From the NCBI RefSeq assembly GCF_010614725.1, contig NZ_JAAEHL010000007.1, forward strand, positions 248,001-312,000: a DNA stretch of 64,000 nucleotides, given 5' to 3'. This DNA is from Flavobacterium ajazii. Its GTDB lineage: Bacteria > Bacteroidota > Bacteroidia > Flavobacteriales > Flavobacteriaceae. Positions within the stretch are counted from its first letter, which is position 1. Each line of letters opens with the position of its first letter. Below are positions 1 through 8,184 of the stretch, piece by piece. A program made the translations under genes and the position numbers. Under the pieces are notes generated by a model that had not been told where the DNA came from, ran no database searches, and saw nothing but the letters and a program-made list of their open reading frames with translations.

Positions 1-16
1 TTTGTGATTGCGAGTG

Positions 17-46
17 CAAATATAAGATGCTTTTTCGGTTCTCAAA
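17..46 (-). promoter_or_regulatory. Promoter reading leftward out of the window
   Basis: On the minus strand an exact TAnnTTTG box (TATATTTG, 17-24) lies 18 nt downstream of a TTTG (43-46). This is the Bacteroidota housekeeping promoter layout (-33 TTTG, -7 TAnnTTTG). No gene start is visible to its left, so the transcript must begin at about position 10 or lower and serve a gene outside the window. The rest of 1-124 is AT-rich and holds no supported gene. The 74-residue reading frame at 27-251 overlaps the thioesterase and is rejected. Confidence 0.5.
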
Positions 47-124
47 AACTTTTTCAGTACTTTTTTTAATCTATTTTCAAGTACTTAATTATCAGTGTTT
101 CCGAAAAAGAAAATTTAAAAAAAA

Positions 125-523
125 TTATTCTAAATCGTCTAAAATCGGCGTTGGTTTTTTATTTTCGTCTACTGCTACAAACGAAAAAGTTCCTGAAACT
201 ACCGTTTCACGTAATTCAGAATACATTTGCTCCATAAAAATATCGACATGAATTTTACAACTGGTCCTTCCGACACTATCCACTTTTGCTACTAATTCGA
301 TTAAAGTCCCTGCCGGAATTGCTTTTTTAAAATCAATCTGACCTGTTGAAATGGTCACTACTTTTTTTCGGCTGAAACGTGTAGCACAAATAAAAGCGAC
401 TTCATCCATGAGATGAAGGGCCGTTCCTCCAAATAATGTATCATAATGATTTGTAGTACTTGGAAAAACGGCTTTGAAAATACGAGTTTCAGACTTTATG
501 ATTCTTTCCTCTAAAGTCCCCAT
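125..523 (-). CDS. Acyl-CoA thioesterase, hotdog fold (YciA/BACH type)
   Basis: A 132-residue single hotdog-domain protein likely to hydrolyse acyl-CoA to free fatty acid and CoA in the cytoplasm. The segment NHYDTLFGGTALHLMDEVAF carries the family signature; N25 and D40 match the Asn and Asp used for catalysis in the cytosolic acyl-CoA hydrolase family. There is no signal peptide or membrane segment. It is the last gene of the minus-strand run starting at tpx, and its ATG lies 1 bp after the ribBA stop codon, so the two are almost certainly co-transcribed. The substrate chain length cannot be read from the sequence. Confidence 0.85.
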   Translation of the reverse strand: MGTLEERIIKSETRIFKAVFPSTTNHYDTLFGGTALHLMDEVAFICATRFSRKKVVTISTGQIDFKKAIPAGTLIELVAKVDSVGRTSCKIHVDIFMEQMYSELRETVVSGTFSFVAVDENKKPTPILDDLE

Positions 524-524
524 A

Positions 525-1655
525 TTAATAATTTACGTATTCTGTAATTTCCAATCCGTAACCGATCATTCCGACACGTTTTGTCTGCTGGGTATTTGAA
601 ACTAATTTTATTTTTGAAATATCAAGATCGTGCAAAATCTGAGCTCCGATTCCGTAATCTTTGGTATCAATAACTACTTTTGGCGCTTTCATTGTTCCTT
701 CAGCCTGTAATGCTTTTAATTCTGAAATTCTGTTTAAAAGATTAACAGCTGTCATATCCTGATTGATGAAAACAACCGCTCCTTTTCCTTCTTCATTAAT
801 AATTTTAAACATATCATCCAGCTGCTGATCGACATTATTGGTCAAAGTTCCCAATAAATCGTTATTGACCTGCGAAGAATGGATACGTGTTAAAATAGAT
901 TCTCCTAAATTCCAGGTTCCTTTAGTTAAAGCAATATGAATTTGTTTATTTGTAGTCTGCTCATAAGCTCTTAACCTGAATGTCCCAAAACGGGTTTCGA
1001 TATCAAAGTCTTCTTTTTTAACAATCAGACTGTCGTGCTGCATTCTATAAGCTACCAAATCTTCAATCGAAACTAATTTCAGATTGAATCTTTTAGCCAC
1101 TTCTACCAATTGCGGTAAACGCGCCATTGTTCCGTCTTCATTCAGGATTTCGCAAATTACCCCTGCCGGTTTAAACCCTGCAAGTCTTGCAAAATCAATA
1201 GCTGCTTCTGTATGACCTGTTCTTCTTAATACACCTCCCTGCTTTGCAATTAGAGGAAAAATATGTCCCGGACGTGCCAATTCATGCGGTTTCGTATTTG
1301 CATCTATCAATGACAATACTGTTCTTGAACGATCAGCAGCGGAAATTCCTGTACTAACCCCTTTGCCTTTTAAATCAACAGAAACCGTAAAAGCCGTTTC
1401 CATATGATCTGTATTATTTGTTACCATGGCACGTAAATCAAGTTCCTTGCAACGACTTTCTGTAAGAGGCGTACAAATTAACCCACGGCCGTGTGTAGCC
1501 ATAAAATTGATCATTTCAGGAGTTGTTTTTTCGGCTGCTGCCAAAAAATCGCCTTCATTTTCGCGATCCTCATCATCTACTACAATGATTACTTTACCCT
1601 GACGAATATCTTCTATAGCTTCCTCAATGGTGTTCAGTTGTATTTTTGTTGACAT
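525..1655 (-). CDS. ribB: RibBA-type protein: DHBP synthase with degenerate GTP cyclohydrolase II domain
   Basis: 376 residues in two parts. The N-terminal half (about 1-205) is 3,4-dihydroxy-2-butanone-4-phosphate synthase, converting ribulose 5-phosphate to the four-carbon precursor of riboflavin. It keeps the acidic [11 protein letters not shown] loop, [10 protein letters not shown], and [20 protein letters not shown]. The C-terminal half (about 210-376) aligns with GTP cyclohydrolase II but has lost its chemistry: the zinc-binding stretch reads [20 protein letters not shown], with Q, N and V where the three Cys ligands belong, and the RQEGRxIGL motif is replaced by NQDMTAVNL. Only the RibB activity is therefore expected. 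It sits 6 bp after the LptF/G permease and 1 bp before the thioesterase. A functional ribA would have to lie elsewhere. Confidence 0.88.
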   Translation of the reverse strand: MSTKIQLNTIEEAIEDIRQGKVIIVVDDEDRENEGDFLAAAEKTTPEMINFMATHGRGLICTPLTESRCKELDLRAMVTNNTDHMETAFTVSVDLKGKGVSTGISAADRSRTVLSLIDANTKPHELARPGHIFPLIAKQGGVLRRTGHTEAAIDFARLAGFKPAGVICEILNEDGTMARLPQLVEVAKRFNLKLVSIEDLVAYRMQHDSLIVKKEDFDIETRFGTFRLRAYEQTTNKQIHIALTKGTWNLGESILTRIHSSQVNNDLLGTLTNNVDQQLDDMFKIINEEGKGAVVFINQDMTAVNLLNRISELKALQAEGTMKAPKVVIDTKDYGIGAQILHDLDISKIKLVSNTQQTKRVGMIGYGLEITEYVNY

Positions 1656-1661
1656 AATTAT

Positions 1662-3110
1662 TTATTGTTTTTGAGCGTTGGAAAATCGCCCGGAAATTTT
1701 TTGAAATACTTGTTGAATAGGTGTTGTTATTGCATCAAAATTGACCAATCCGTTATCATTGGTAGCACGATAAGTCAATAGAATTGCCAAAGGAGACAAT
1801 ATAAACGAAGACATCCAGGCTCCTAAAAACGGGGTCATCCCTCCTTCCTGTGAAAGTCTTTTACCGAATGTATTAATGAAATGAAAGGTAATAAAAATCA
1901 ATACCGCAAATACAATTGGCAAACCAAGACCTCCTTTTCTGATAATAGCTCCTAGCGGGGCACCGATAAAAAACATTAAAAAACAGGCAAAAGCAATTAC
2001 AAACTTTTCATAAAGTGATGTAAGATGTTTATTGATGTCACGCTGTTTGTCTTTTAATTCTTTTTGAGTTGACTCAATGGAATAAATGGTACTTGTCAAA
2101 TTACTGCTGGCCATATCTAAAATCCCTTTCTTCTGCTTATTATCATAAAGTGATAAAAGATTATCTGGAAGCGGCTTTTTCTTTTTAGCATTTGAAGTCA
2201 GAACCGGTTTTGACAACCCTACTCTTTGGTTTATATTTTCAGTAAAGGAAACCACTTCATTATCCCTGTTTTTATTTAATGAATCCAGTGTGTATCGCAA
2301 CTCACTAACATTCAACATAGTACTTGTACTGTTAATATTTTCATTTTCAGTATCTACTTTATTCAATTCTGACAAATCAATATTGATGATTTGCTTTTTA
2401 AATGCCCCTTTTACAAAAGGCAATTTGGCTCTGTCTTCGTATTTTTTTGGAGTAACATCCTGATAATAATAACCGTCATTAAGCACCAATTTTAAAATAC
2501 TCGACTTTTCACTGCTTATCAATTCTCCATTCTTCGCTTTTATAACTGTCTTGCTTTCCCCCATATTTGTGGGTTTCTCATGTATGGTCACACCTGTTAA
2601 AAGGTTGCCGTTTTCGCCTGATTTTTTGTTAACCTTGATATTATAAAACCCTACATCATTAAACTGACCTTCGGCAATCGCCATTGCCGGTTTGGCCTGA
2701 GCAATATTCTTCCGGAAATTTATAAATTTATATTCCGCATACGGAATTACGTTATTGGAAAACCAAAAAGCAACAATACTTAATACAAAGATGAAAATAA
2801 CCAAAATTCTCATCGCTCTCTGCAGGGAAATTCCTGAAGATTTCATTGCTGCAAACTCATAGTTCTCTGCCAGATTACCAAAAGTCATTATGGAAGCCAG
2901 CAAAACCGACAAAGGCAGTACAAGCGGAATGATCCTAGGCATTGAAAAAAGAAGGAATTTTACAACCAGTATCAAATCCAGGTCTTTTCCGGCCAGTTCA
3001 GAAATAAAAAGCCAGACTGTCTGCAGTATGAATATAAAAAAAAGGATTACAAATACCGTAGTAAATGTAATCAGAAATGTTTTTAATAAATATTTGTCTA
3101 AAATTTTCAA
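1662..3110 (-). CDS. LptF/LptG-family LPS export permease
   Basis: 482-residue YjgP/YjgQ-type inner-membrane protein that with LptB would extract lipopolysaccharide from the inner membrane. Three hydrophobic segments lie in the first 120 residues and three at the C-terminus (about 365-450), the usual six-helix layout, with a large periplasmic region between. It is longer than the roughly 360 residues of proteobacterial LptG because the middle carries an extra Ser/Asn/Lys-rich stretch ending in a predicted coiled-coil (STIYSIESTQKELKDKQRDI) just before helix four. The start codon is 8 bp after the lolA stop, and ribBA follows after 6 bp, consistent with a single operon. Whether it acts as LptF or LptG is not decidable here. 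Confidence 0.85.
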   Translation of the reverse strand: MKILDKYLLKTFLITFTTVFVILFFIFILQTVWLFISELAGKDLDLILVVKFLLFSMPRIIPLVLPLSVLLASIMTFGNLAENYEFAAMKSSGISLQRAMRILVIFIFVLSIVAFWFSNNVIPYAEYKFINFRKNIAQAKPAMAIAEGQFNDVGFYNIKVNKKSGENGNLLTGVTIHEKPTNMGESKTVIKAKNGELISSEKSSILKLVLNDGYYYQDVTPKKYEDRAKLPFVKGAFKKQIINIDLSELNKVDTENENINSTSTMLNVSELRYTLDSLNKNRDNEVVSFTENINQRVGLSKPVLTSNAKKKKPLPDNLLSLYDNKQKKGILDMASSNLTSTIYSIESTQKELKDKQRDINKHLTSLYEKFVIAFACFLMFFIGAPLGAIIRKGGLGLPIVFAVLIFITFHFINTFGKRLSQEGGMTPFLGAWMSSFILSPLAILLTYRATNDNGLVNFDAITTPIQQVFQKISGRFSNAQKQ

Positions 3111-3118
3111 CCTCGTAA

Positions 3119-3811
3119 TTAATCTAATTTATTGATGTAGTATTTTGGATATTTACTCGCTACAAAGGTAAATTGATTTTTTGATAAAGGCTGATTGGTT
3201 TTAAAAGAATTAACGGTTAAAGTCGTTTTTGTTCCGTTTTTTCCAGTTTCAATCAAGTTATAAATGTGTTTTGTCTGAACATCTACACCTAAAAGAATTT
3301 CTTTTCTTTGATCCTTTCCACTGGTTGGCACTAATTTGATGTACTGAATTTTTCTTCCCTTAACATTCTGAACAATATCCATATTGTATTTGTATCCGGA
3401 ATTGAAAAAAGTAAGCATTTTTGAAGGCGTAACAGCGTTATCGTCTTTCTCGTTTACTTTAGAAATCGTAACTTCCTCATCTTCGGGAACAATAGTATAT
3501 GTTTTTTGCCCGTCAAATATTTTAGTAACTCCCATGAAATTCAACACATACTGATTCCCTTTCATTACCACATTTCCCTTACTGTCCTGATTGATATTTT
3601 CTTTGGCGTTATTCAACGAATATTTAAAATCAATCGAAATGTTGTCATAACTTTTAATCTTGGCCGTAACCTCGTTCAATAAATCTTTAGCTTTCTTATC
3701 CTGAGCCTGAATAACATTAAAGCTCAAAAAAAGTAAAACTGTCATTTTAAGACACTTTTTACTCATTTTTGCGATAGAATTGTTTTTGATTTCTTGAAAT
3801 TTTGTTTTCAT
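3119..3811 (-). CDS. lolA: Outer-membrane lipoprotein carrier LolA
   Basis: Periplasmic chaperone that ferries lipoproteins from the inner to the outer membrane. Hydrophobic segment MTVLLFLSFNVIQAQ ends in a likely cleavage site; the mature part shows the LolA pattern (KIKSYDNISIDFKYSL, GNVVMKGNQYVLNFMGV, IFDGQKTYTIVPEDEEVTI, a C-terminal YINKLD). The frame stays open upstream to a GTG at 3856, overlapping ftsK, with ATGs at 3832, 3811 and 3766. I chose 3811 (MKTKFQEIK) because it lies 7 bp after the ftsK stop, like the other gaps in this operon; it gives a long n-region, and 3766 (MSKKCLKM) would give a more typical signal peptide. Its position between ftsK and the LPS permease fits an envelope-biogenesis operon. 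Confidence 0.85.
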   Translation of the reverse strand: MKTKFQEIKNNSIAKMSKKCLKMTVLLFLSFNVIQAQDKKAKDLLNEVTAKIKSYDNISIDFKYSLNNAKENINQDSKGNVVMKGNQYVLNFMGVTKIFDGQKTYTIVPEDEEVTISKVNEKDDNAVTPSKMLTFFNSGYKYNMDIVQNVKGRKIQYIKLVPTSGKDQRKEILLGVDVQTKHIYNLIETGKNGTKTTLTVNSFKTNQPLSKNQFTFVASKYPKYYINKLD

Positions 3812-3818
3812 GATGGTT

Positions 3819-6278
3819 TTAATTTTGTTCATTATTAAAAAATTGGTCAAGAGCACTTAAATCAGATATATTAACAGTTCGGGCTTTACTTCCTTCAAAA
3901 GCCCCAACAATTCCGGCTGCTTCGAGCTGATCAATTAAACGGCCAGCCCTGTTGTAACCTAATTTTAACTTTCTTTGCAATAAAGAAGCTGAGCCCTGCT
4001 GTGCATTTACAATTATCTCGGCAGCCTCTCTAAATAAAGTATCTCTTTCGGAAATATCCATATCAAGATTAATGCCAGTTTCTTCTCCGACAAACTCCGG
4101 AAGCAGATAAGCCGTGGCATATGCTTTTTGTGAACCTATAAAATCAGTAATTTTTTCAACCTCAGGCGTATCAATAAAAGCACACTGAACACGAATTACA
4201 TCATTCCCGTTTGAATACAACAAATCTCCCCTACCTATTAACTGATCTGCTCCCTGAGTATCCAAAATAGTTCTGGAGTCAATCTTTGAAGTTACCCTAA
4301 AGGCAATTCTGGCCGGGAAATTGGCCTTAATCAAACCGGTAATTACATTTACCGAAGGCCTTTGCGTAGCAATAATTAAGTGAATACCAATCGCACGCGC
4401 CAACTGAGCCAGACGGGCAATCGGAATTTCAACTTCTTTTCCGGCAGTCATAATTAAATCAGCAAACTCATCCACCACCAAAACGATGTATGGCAAAAAC
4501 CTATGACCGGCTTCCGGATTTAATTTTCTTGACTTGAATTTTTCGTTGTATTCCTTAATATTACGAACCATCGCATCTTTCAATAAAGAATAACGATTGT
4601 CCATTTCGGTACAAAGCGAATTTAAGGTATTAACCACTTTTGCATTATCCGTAATAATAGCATCTTCTGTATCAGGAAGTTTGGCTAAATAATGTCTTTC
4701 AATTTTATTAAAAAGCGTAAGTTCTACTTTTTTAGGGTCAACCAAAACGAATTTTACTTCTGCAGGATGTTTTTTATATAAAAGCGAAGTTAAAACCGCA
4801 TTTAACCCTACAGATTTTCCCTGTCCAGTTGCCCCCGCCATCAGTAAGTGCGGCATTTTGGCTAAATCAACCACGAAAGTTTCGTTTGAAATGGTTTTTC
4901 CTAATGCAATTGGCAGTTCCATTTCAGCTTCCTGGAACTTCGCAGCTCCGATAACACTTTTCATAGAAACCATTGTTGGGTTTTTATTCGGAACCTCAAT
5001 ACCGATAGTACCTTTTCCAGGAATTGGCGCAATAATACGAATTCCTAAAGCTGATAAAGACAATGCGATATCATCTTCTAAACTTTTAATTTTAGAAATC
5101 CTGATTCCGGCTTCTGGAACAATTTCATATAAAGTTACCGATGGTCCAACGGTAGCTTTAATTTGTGCTATTTCAATTTTGTAGTTACGAAGTGTGTCTA
5201 CAATTTTATTTTTATTTTCTTCTAATTCTTCCTGATTGATTGTAATTCCTCCTGTCGAATATTCTTTTAATAAATCAATCGTCGGGAATTTATAATTGGA
5301 TAAATCCAAAGTCGGATCAAATAATCCGAAATCTGCAACTAAACGTGATGCCAAATTTTCTTCAATAATATCTTCTTCTTCCGCTTTTTCTATAACAAAT
5401 TCTTCGTTATGATGAAACGGTGTTTCTGTAACCGGATTAATATTCATTTCAACCGGCTTTAAAACTGGATTTAAATCAAGTTCTGATGCATGAGAGATAG
5501 TCGGTTTTAAAGCTTCTTTATTGATTTCGAATTGGCTATCAACCGTTTTAAGGTGTATATTGTCTAATTCAGGATCTTCTTCTTCCTCAATAGCAAATTC
5601 CTCTAAATTATAAGCACTTTCAGGCTGTTCCGGCTGAGTTGGTTTAACAGCATTTAATTCTGATTTTAACTCATTTTTAGCAGAATCAAAATAAGACTGG
5701 ATTTTTTCCGGTGATACTTTGATTTTGAAAATCAGGTAAACGATTAATCCAAAAACCAATGTTAGTAAAGTCCCCGTTTTTCCGATATAATCCTGCAGAA
5801 AAAGATTGAGTTCGTAGCCAATTACGCCTCCTAATTCCGGAGCTGAAGTGGCAAAAAAGCCAAATAAAACAGACACGATTATAACGGCAAACAAATCCCA
5901 AAACCAGGTGTTTTTTAGTTTTGTAACAGAAAGTTCCAATGCCAAAAACATTCCGGTTAGGAAAAACAAACGTACAAAGACGAACGAAGCAATTCCGAAA
6001 CCTTTATATACAATCAAGTCAGCAAGATAGGCCCCGAATTTCCCCAGCCAGTTCTGTACCACCTCCGAGCGGTCATCTAAATGACTGACTGCACTTTGGT
6101 CAGCCTGCCATTGTCCGTTAACATAAAAGGAAATAAATGCTACTAATAATGCAATAGAAAACAACACCAAAAGACAGCCAAAAACAATTTTTTGCTGTTT
6201 GGATAACTTCCAAGATTTTTTAGATTCATCTTTTGGCCCGCTTTTTTTATCTGAAGTTTCTTTTTTTGTTTTTGCCAT
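3819..6278 (-). CDS. ftsK: DNA translocase FtsK/SpoIIIE
   Basis: 819-residue septal DNA pump that clears chromosome termini during division. Four hydrophobic segments fill about residues 28-190, followed by a Glu/Pro-rich linker and then the motor: Walker A in GATGQGKSVGLNAVL, Walker B in IVLVVDEFADLI, and ATQRPSVNVITGLIKANFPA. The C-terminal gamma winged-helix domain (about 745-815) has LLQRKLKLGYNRAGRLIDQLE, the part that reads polar KOPS-like sites. The length is normal for Bacteroidota FtsK, whose linker is shorter than in E. coli. It starts 20 bp after dgkA and is followed by lolA after 7 bp. Confidence 0.95.
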   Translation of the reverse strand: MAKTKKETSDKKSGPKDESKKSWKLSKQQKIVFGCLLVLFSIALLVAFISFYVNGQWQADQSAVSHLDDRSEVVQNWLGKFGAYLADLIVYKGFGIASFVFVRLFFLTGMFLALELSVTKLKNTWFWDLFAVIIVSVLFGFFATSAPELGGVIGYELNLFLQDYIGKTGTLLTLVFGLIVYLIFKIKVSPEKIQSYFDSAKNELKSELNAVKPTQPEQPESAYNLEEFAIEEEEDPELDNIHLKTVDSQFEINKEALKPTISHASELDLNPVLKPVEMNINPVTETPFHHNEEFVIEKAEEEDIIEENLASRLVADFGLFDPTLDLSNYKFPTIDLLKEYSTGGITINQEELEENKNKIVDTLRNYKIEIAQIKATVGPSVTLYEIVPEAGIRISKIKSLEDDIALSLSALGIRIIAPIPGKGTIGIEVPNKNPTMVSMKSVIGAAKFQEAEMELPIALGKTISNETFVVDLAKMPHLLMAGATGQGKSVGLNAVLTSLLYKKHPAEVKFVLVDPKKVELTLFNKIERHYLAKLPDTEDAIITDNAKVVNTLNSLCTEMDNRYSLLKDAMVRNIKEYNEKFKSRKLNPEAGHRFLPYIVLVVDEFADLIMTAGKEVEIPIARLAQLARAIGIHLIIATQRPSVNVITGLIKANFPARIAFRVTSKIDSRTILDTQGADQLIGRGDLLYSNGNDVIRVQCAFIDTPEVEKITDFIGSQKAYATAYLLPEFVGEETGINLDMDISERDTLFREAAEIIVNAQQGSASLLQRKLKLGYNRAGRLIDQLEAAGIVGAFEGSKARTVNISDLSALDQFFNNEQN

Positions 6279-6298
6279 TCCTGCGTATCCTGTTTTGC

Positions 6299-6673
6299 CT
6301 ATATAAATTTTGGTATATAAATAATCAAGCCTATTGCTATTGCTGTCATTGCGGCAAAAAATACTGCTCCGGCAGCAATATCTTTAATGAATCCGATTTT
6401 TTCATGATAACTTGGATGAATAAAATCGGCAACTTTTTCTACAGCTGTATTCAACCCTTCTACACTTAATACAAGACCAATTGCAAAGATCTGAAAAAGC
6501 CATTCCTCGTGAGAAATATTGAAATAAAAACCGGCAATGGTCATTAGTATTCCAAGTGAAAACTGTACCATAACACTATGTTCGGTACTTATTAATTTAA
6601 CAGCTCCCTTAAAAGCGTATGTTACGCTTTTAAGTCGGCCCTTAACAAATGTATTGTCTTTTTGAAATTCCAT
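6299..6673 (-). CDS. dgkA: Diacylglycerol/undecaprenol kinase family protein
   Basis: 124-residue small integral-membrane kinase, the usual DgkA size. Three membrane helices are visible, with the family core EGLNTAVEKVADF followed by KIGFIKDIAAGAVFF, which holds the conserved Glu, Asn and Asp that bind ATP and magnesium. It would phosphorylate diacylglycerol or undecaprenol at the inner membrane, recycling lipid carriers used for cell-wall and outer-membrane synthesis. It begins 9 bp after the tpx stop and lies 20 bp before ftsK. The sequence does not settle which lipid is preferred; in Gram-positive homologues it is undecaprenol. Confidence 0.9.
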   Translation of the reverse strand: MEFQKDNTFVKGRLKSVTYAFKGAVKLISTEHSVMVQFSLGILMTIAGFYFNISHEEWLFQIFAIGLVLSVEGLNTAVEKVADFIHPSYHEKIGFIKDIAAGAVFFAAMTAIAIGLIIYIPKFI

Positions 6674-6682
6674 TTAATGGGA

Positions 6683-7180
6683 TTATAATGCTGCTAAAGC
6701 TGCTTCGTAATTTGGTTCGTTTGCAATTTCAGCAACTTGTTCTGTATGAAGCACTTTTCCGTCAGCGTCAACTACGATGATAGCTCTTGAAAGCAAGCCT
6801 TTTAAAGGTCCGTCAACAATGTCTAAACCATTTGCTTTACCGAAAGAACCTTCCTGAAAATCTGATAAGTTTACAACATTTTCTAAACCTTCTGCTCCAC
6901 AAAAACGTTTTTGAGCGAAAGGTAAATCTCTTGAAATACACAAAACAGTTGTATTTTCTAATCCGCTTGCACTTTCGTTGAATTTTCTAACAGATGTAGC
7001 GCAAGTTCCTGTATCAACACTTGGGAAAATGTTTAAAACTAATTTTTTACCAGCAAAGTTACTTAAAGAAGCAACTGATAAATCGTTTTGTACTAAATTG
7101 AAATCAGCTAATTGTGATCCAACTGCCGGTAATTCACCTGATGTGTTTACAGGATTTCCTCCTAAAGTTATTGAAGCCAT
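6683..7180 (-). CDS. tpx: Thiol peroxidase Tpx
   Basis: 165-residue atypical 2-Cys peroxiredoxin that reduces hydrogen and alkyl hydroperoxides using thioredoxin. The peroxidatic cysteine is C60 in [16 protein letters not shown] and the resolving cysteine is C94 in RFCGAEG, the same spacing as in characterised Tpx proteins. There is no signal peptide. It is the first gene of the minus-strand run dgkA-ftsK-lolA-lptF/G-ribBA-thioesterase, with dgkA 9 bp downstream. A promoter-like TACTTTTG lies 27 nt before the ATG, so peroxide defence and envelope genes probably share a transcript. Confidence 0.95.
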   Translation of the reverse strand: MASITLGGNPVNTSGELPAVGSQLADFNLVQNDLSVASLSNFAGKKLVLNIFPSVDTGTCATSVRKFNESASGLENTTVLCISRDLPFAQKRFCGAEGLENVVNLSDFQEGSFGKANGLDIVDGPLKGLLSRAIIVVDADGKVLHTEQVAEIANEPNYEAALAAL

Positions 7181-7206
7181 GATTTTTGTTTAAAATTAAT
7201 GAGGTT

Positions 7207-7214
7207 CAAAAGTA
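7207..7214 (-). promoter_or_regulatory. -7 box upstream of tpx
   Basis: Minus-strand TACTTTTG matches the Bacteroidota -7 consensus TAnnTTTG, with the tpx ATG 27 nt downstream. No clean TTTG is found 18-21 nt upstream, so only half of the promoter is supported. The same octamer precedes the peroxiredoxin and TonB-receptor genes. Confidence 0.4.
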
Positions 7215-7281
7215 AGGATTAATATTTGAATCTAAAAGTATTTGTTATGGGTTTAGGGATAGGAAAATTGTGATTTTTGGA

Positions 7282-7301
7282 TAGCCACGAATTCACGAAT
7301 T
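7282..7301 (+). repeat. Dispersed 20-bp repeat, copy 1
   Basis: TAGCCACGAATTCACGAATT occurs here and, inverted, at 42780-42799, always between genes. Part of it is nearly self-complementary around GAATTC. It belongs to the 624-bp gene-free stretch 7194-7817, which is filled with repeats and holds no supported gene. Confidence 0.55.
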
Positions 7302-7362
7302 TATTTAAATATTTTAAATTTTAGTCCCGAAGCCCCGGGATAAATTTTAGTTTTATTCCGTC

Positions 7363-7714
7363 TGTCAGGCTGAGCGGAATCAAAGCTTACGTAAGCAGCA
7401 CAGTAAACTTAAGTCACTAATCTTTATGAAATTACTTTGGCGGGCTTCGACTCCGCTCAGCCTGACAATTTTTTGTCAATAACTATAAAACGTCTATTGA
7501 AACCTTTTGCCTGCGAGAGGGATGGGAGCTGGCTACCGAAGTAGCGCAGACAGCCCGACAGCATCCCGATAAGAGGGCGAATATACACAAAGAAAGTCTG
7601 CCCTCTTATCGGGATGGTGGCTCGCCCAAAATAATTAGATAATCTGGCAATTAGACAATTGATTATGATTTTATCGATTTACTTTGCGGGGCTTCGACTC
7701 CGCTCAACCTGACA
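7363..7714. repeat. Three copies of a 24-bp dispersed repeat
   Basis: A 24-bp unit beginning GCTTCGACTCCGCTCAGC occurs at 7444-7467 and, with one change, at 7691-7714; an inverted copy lies at 7363-7386 with two mismatches. Both direct copies are preceded by a similar ACTTTG(G)CGGG stretch. The inverted pair 7363-7378/7452-7467 is a perfect 16-bp match. This sits in the gene-free region between tpx and the small protein at 7818. Confidence 0.7.
7562..7616. repeat. Hairpin with 17-bp perfect arms (REP-like)
   Basis: CATCCCGATAAGAGGGC at 7562-7578 is exactly complementary to 7600-7616, with a 21-nt loop. It is G+C-richer than its surroundings and adjoins a further GC-rich stretch (7510-7561). 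There is no T-run on either side, so it does not look like a simple terminator. It is likely a repeat element or a structured transcript. Confidence 0.6.
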
Positions 7715-7751
7715 AATATTGTGTGAAAACTGCGACTTAATACTGTAATCT

Positions 7752-7782
7752 AAAAAAGCGCCTCGCAGAACGAAACGCTTTT
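7752..7782 (-). terminator. Terminator of the small protein/thioredoxin unit
   Basis: Read on the minus strand, a 12-bp stem (AAAAGCG plus UUUCG, with two G-U pairs) closes a 5-nt loop and runs into a U-tract (A-run at 7752-7757 on the plus strand). It lies 35 bp after the stop codon at 7818. Confidence 0.6.
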
Positions 7783-7817
7783 CAGTCATATTTTTTTTAT
7801 TTGAAAAAGAGGTCGAT

Positions 7818-8075
7818 TTATTTATCGATTGAGCCTAATACACGTTTCATGAACGTATTTAGTGCTTCTTTTTTGTCAGTTCCCTGAGCAACTAACTTTT
7901 GTACTTCAAGAGCACCGTACATGTTGGAAATCAATTCGCCGATTACATCTAATTCTTCGTCTTTTAATGACGGAATTTCGGTCATCGCTTCCAGAACTTC
8001 GATCGTTTCTATAATATAATCCTGATCGTTTTCTTCGATAAATTGCGTTAAATGCTTTATTACTGGTAATTTCAT
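7818..8075 (-). CDS. Small conserved-looking protein next to thioredoxin
   Basis: 85-residue acidic soluble protein, probably all-helical (IIETIEVLEAMTEIPSLKDEELDVIGELISNMYGALE). It has no cysteines, no signal peptide and no membrane segment. I believe a protein of this type recurs beside thioredoxin in Flavobacteria (an annotation like DUF6952 exists), but I cannot verify this here and no function is known to me. It lies 109 bp downstream of the thioredoxin gene on the same strand and is followed by a good terminator, so the pair may form one transcript. The intervening repeats could uncouple their expression. Confidence 0.75.
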   Translation of the reverse strand: MKLPVIKHLTQFIEENDQDYIIETIEVLEAMTEIPSLKDEELDVIGELISNMYGALEVQKLVAQGTDKKEALNTFMKRVLGSIDK

Positions 8076-8080
8076 AGTTT

Positions 8081-8154
8081 AGACTTCTTAGATTTTTAGA
8101 CATTCTTAGACTTCTTAGACTTTTTTAAAGATTTAGGCAACTTATAAGAAGTCT
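8081..8154. repeat. Inverted repeat after the thioredoxin gene
   Basis: AGACTTCTTA occurs at 8081-8090 and 8108-8117, with its complement TAAGAAGTCT at 8145-8154. The whole intergene is made of variants of CTTCTTAGAC / GTCTAAG. In the minus-strand transcript it would fold into a stem between thioredoxin and the downstream small gene. Confidence 0.55.
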
Positions 8155-8184
8155 AAAAGTCTAAGCCAGTCTAACGATCTAAAT

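Noticed and set aside
27..251. 74-residue plus-strand frame at the left edge
   Set aside because: Overlaps the thioesterase gene in antisense and shows no family features.
3812..3856. Upstream GTG start (3856) for lolA
   Set aside because: It would overlap ftsK and add an unusual N-terminus; the ATG at 3811 fits the operon spacing.
4858..5184. 108-residue plus-strand frame inside ftsK
   Set aside because: Antisense shadow of a well-supported gene.
8076..8184. Considered as a CRISPR-like array because of repeated CTTCTTAGAC units
   Set aside because: Units are too short, irregularly spaced and no cas genes are present.
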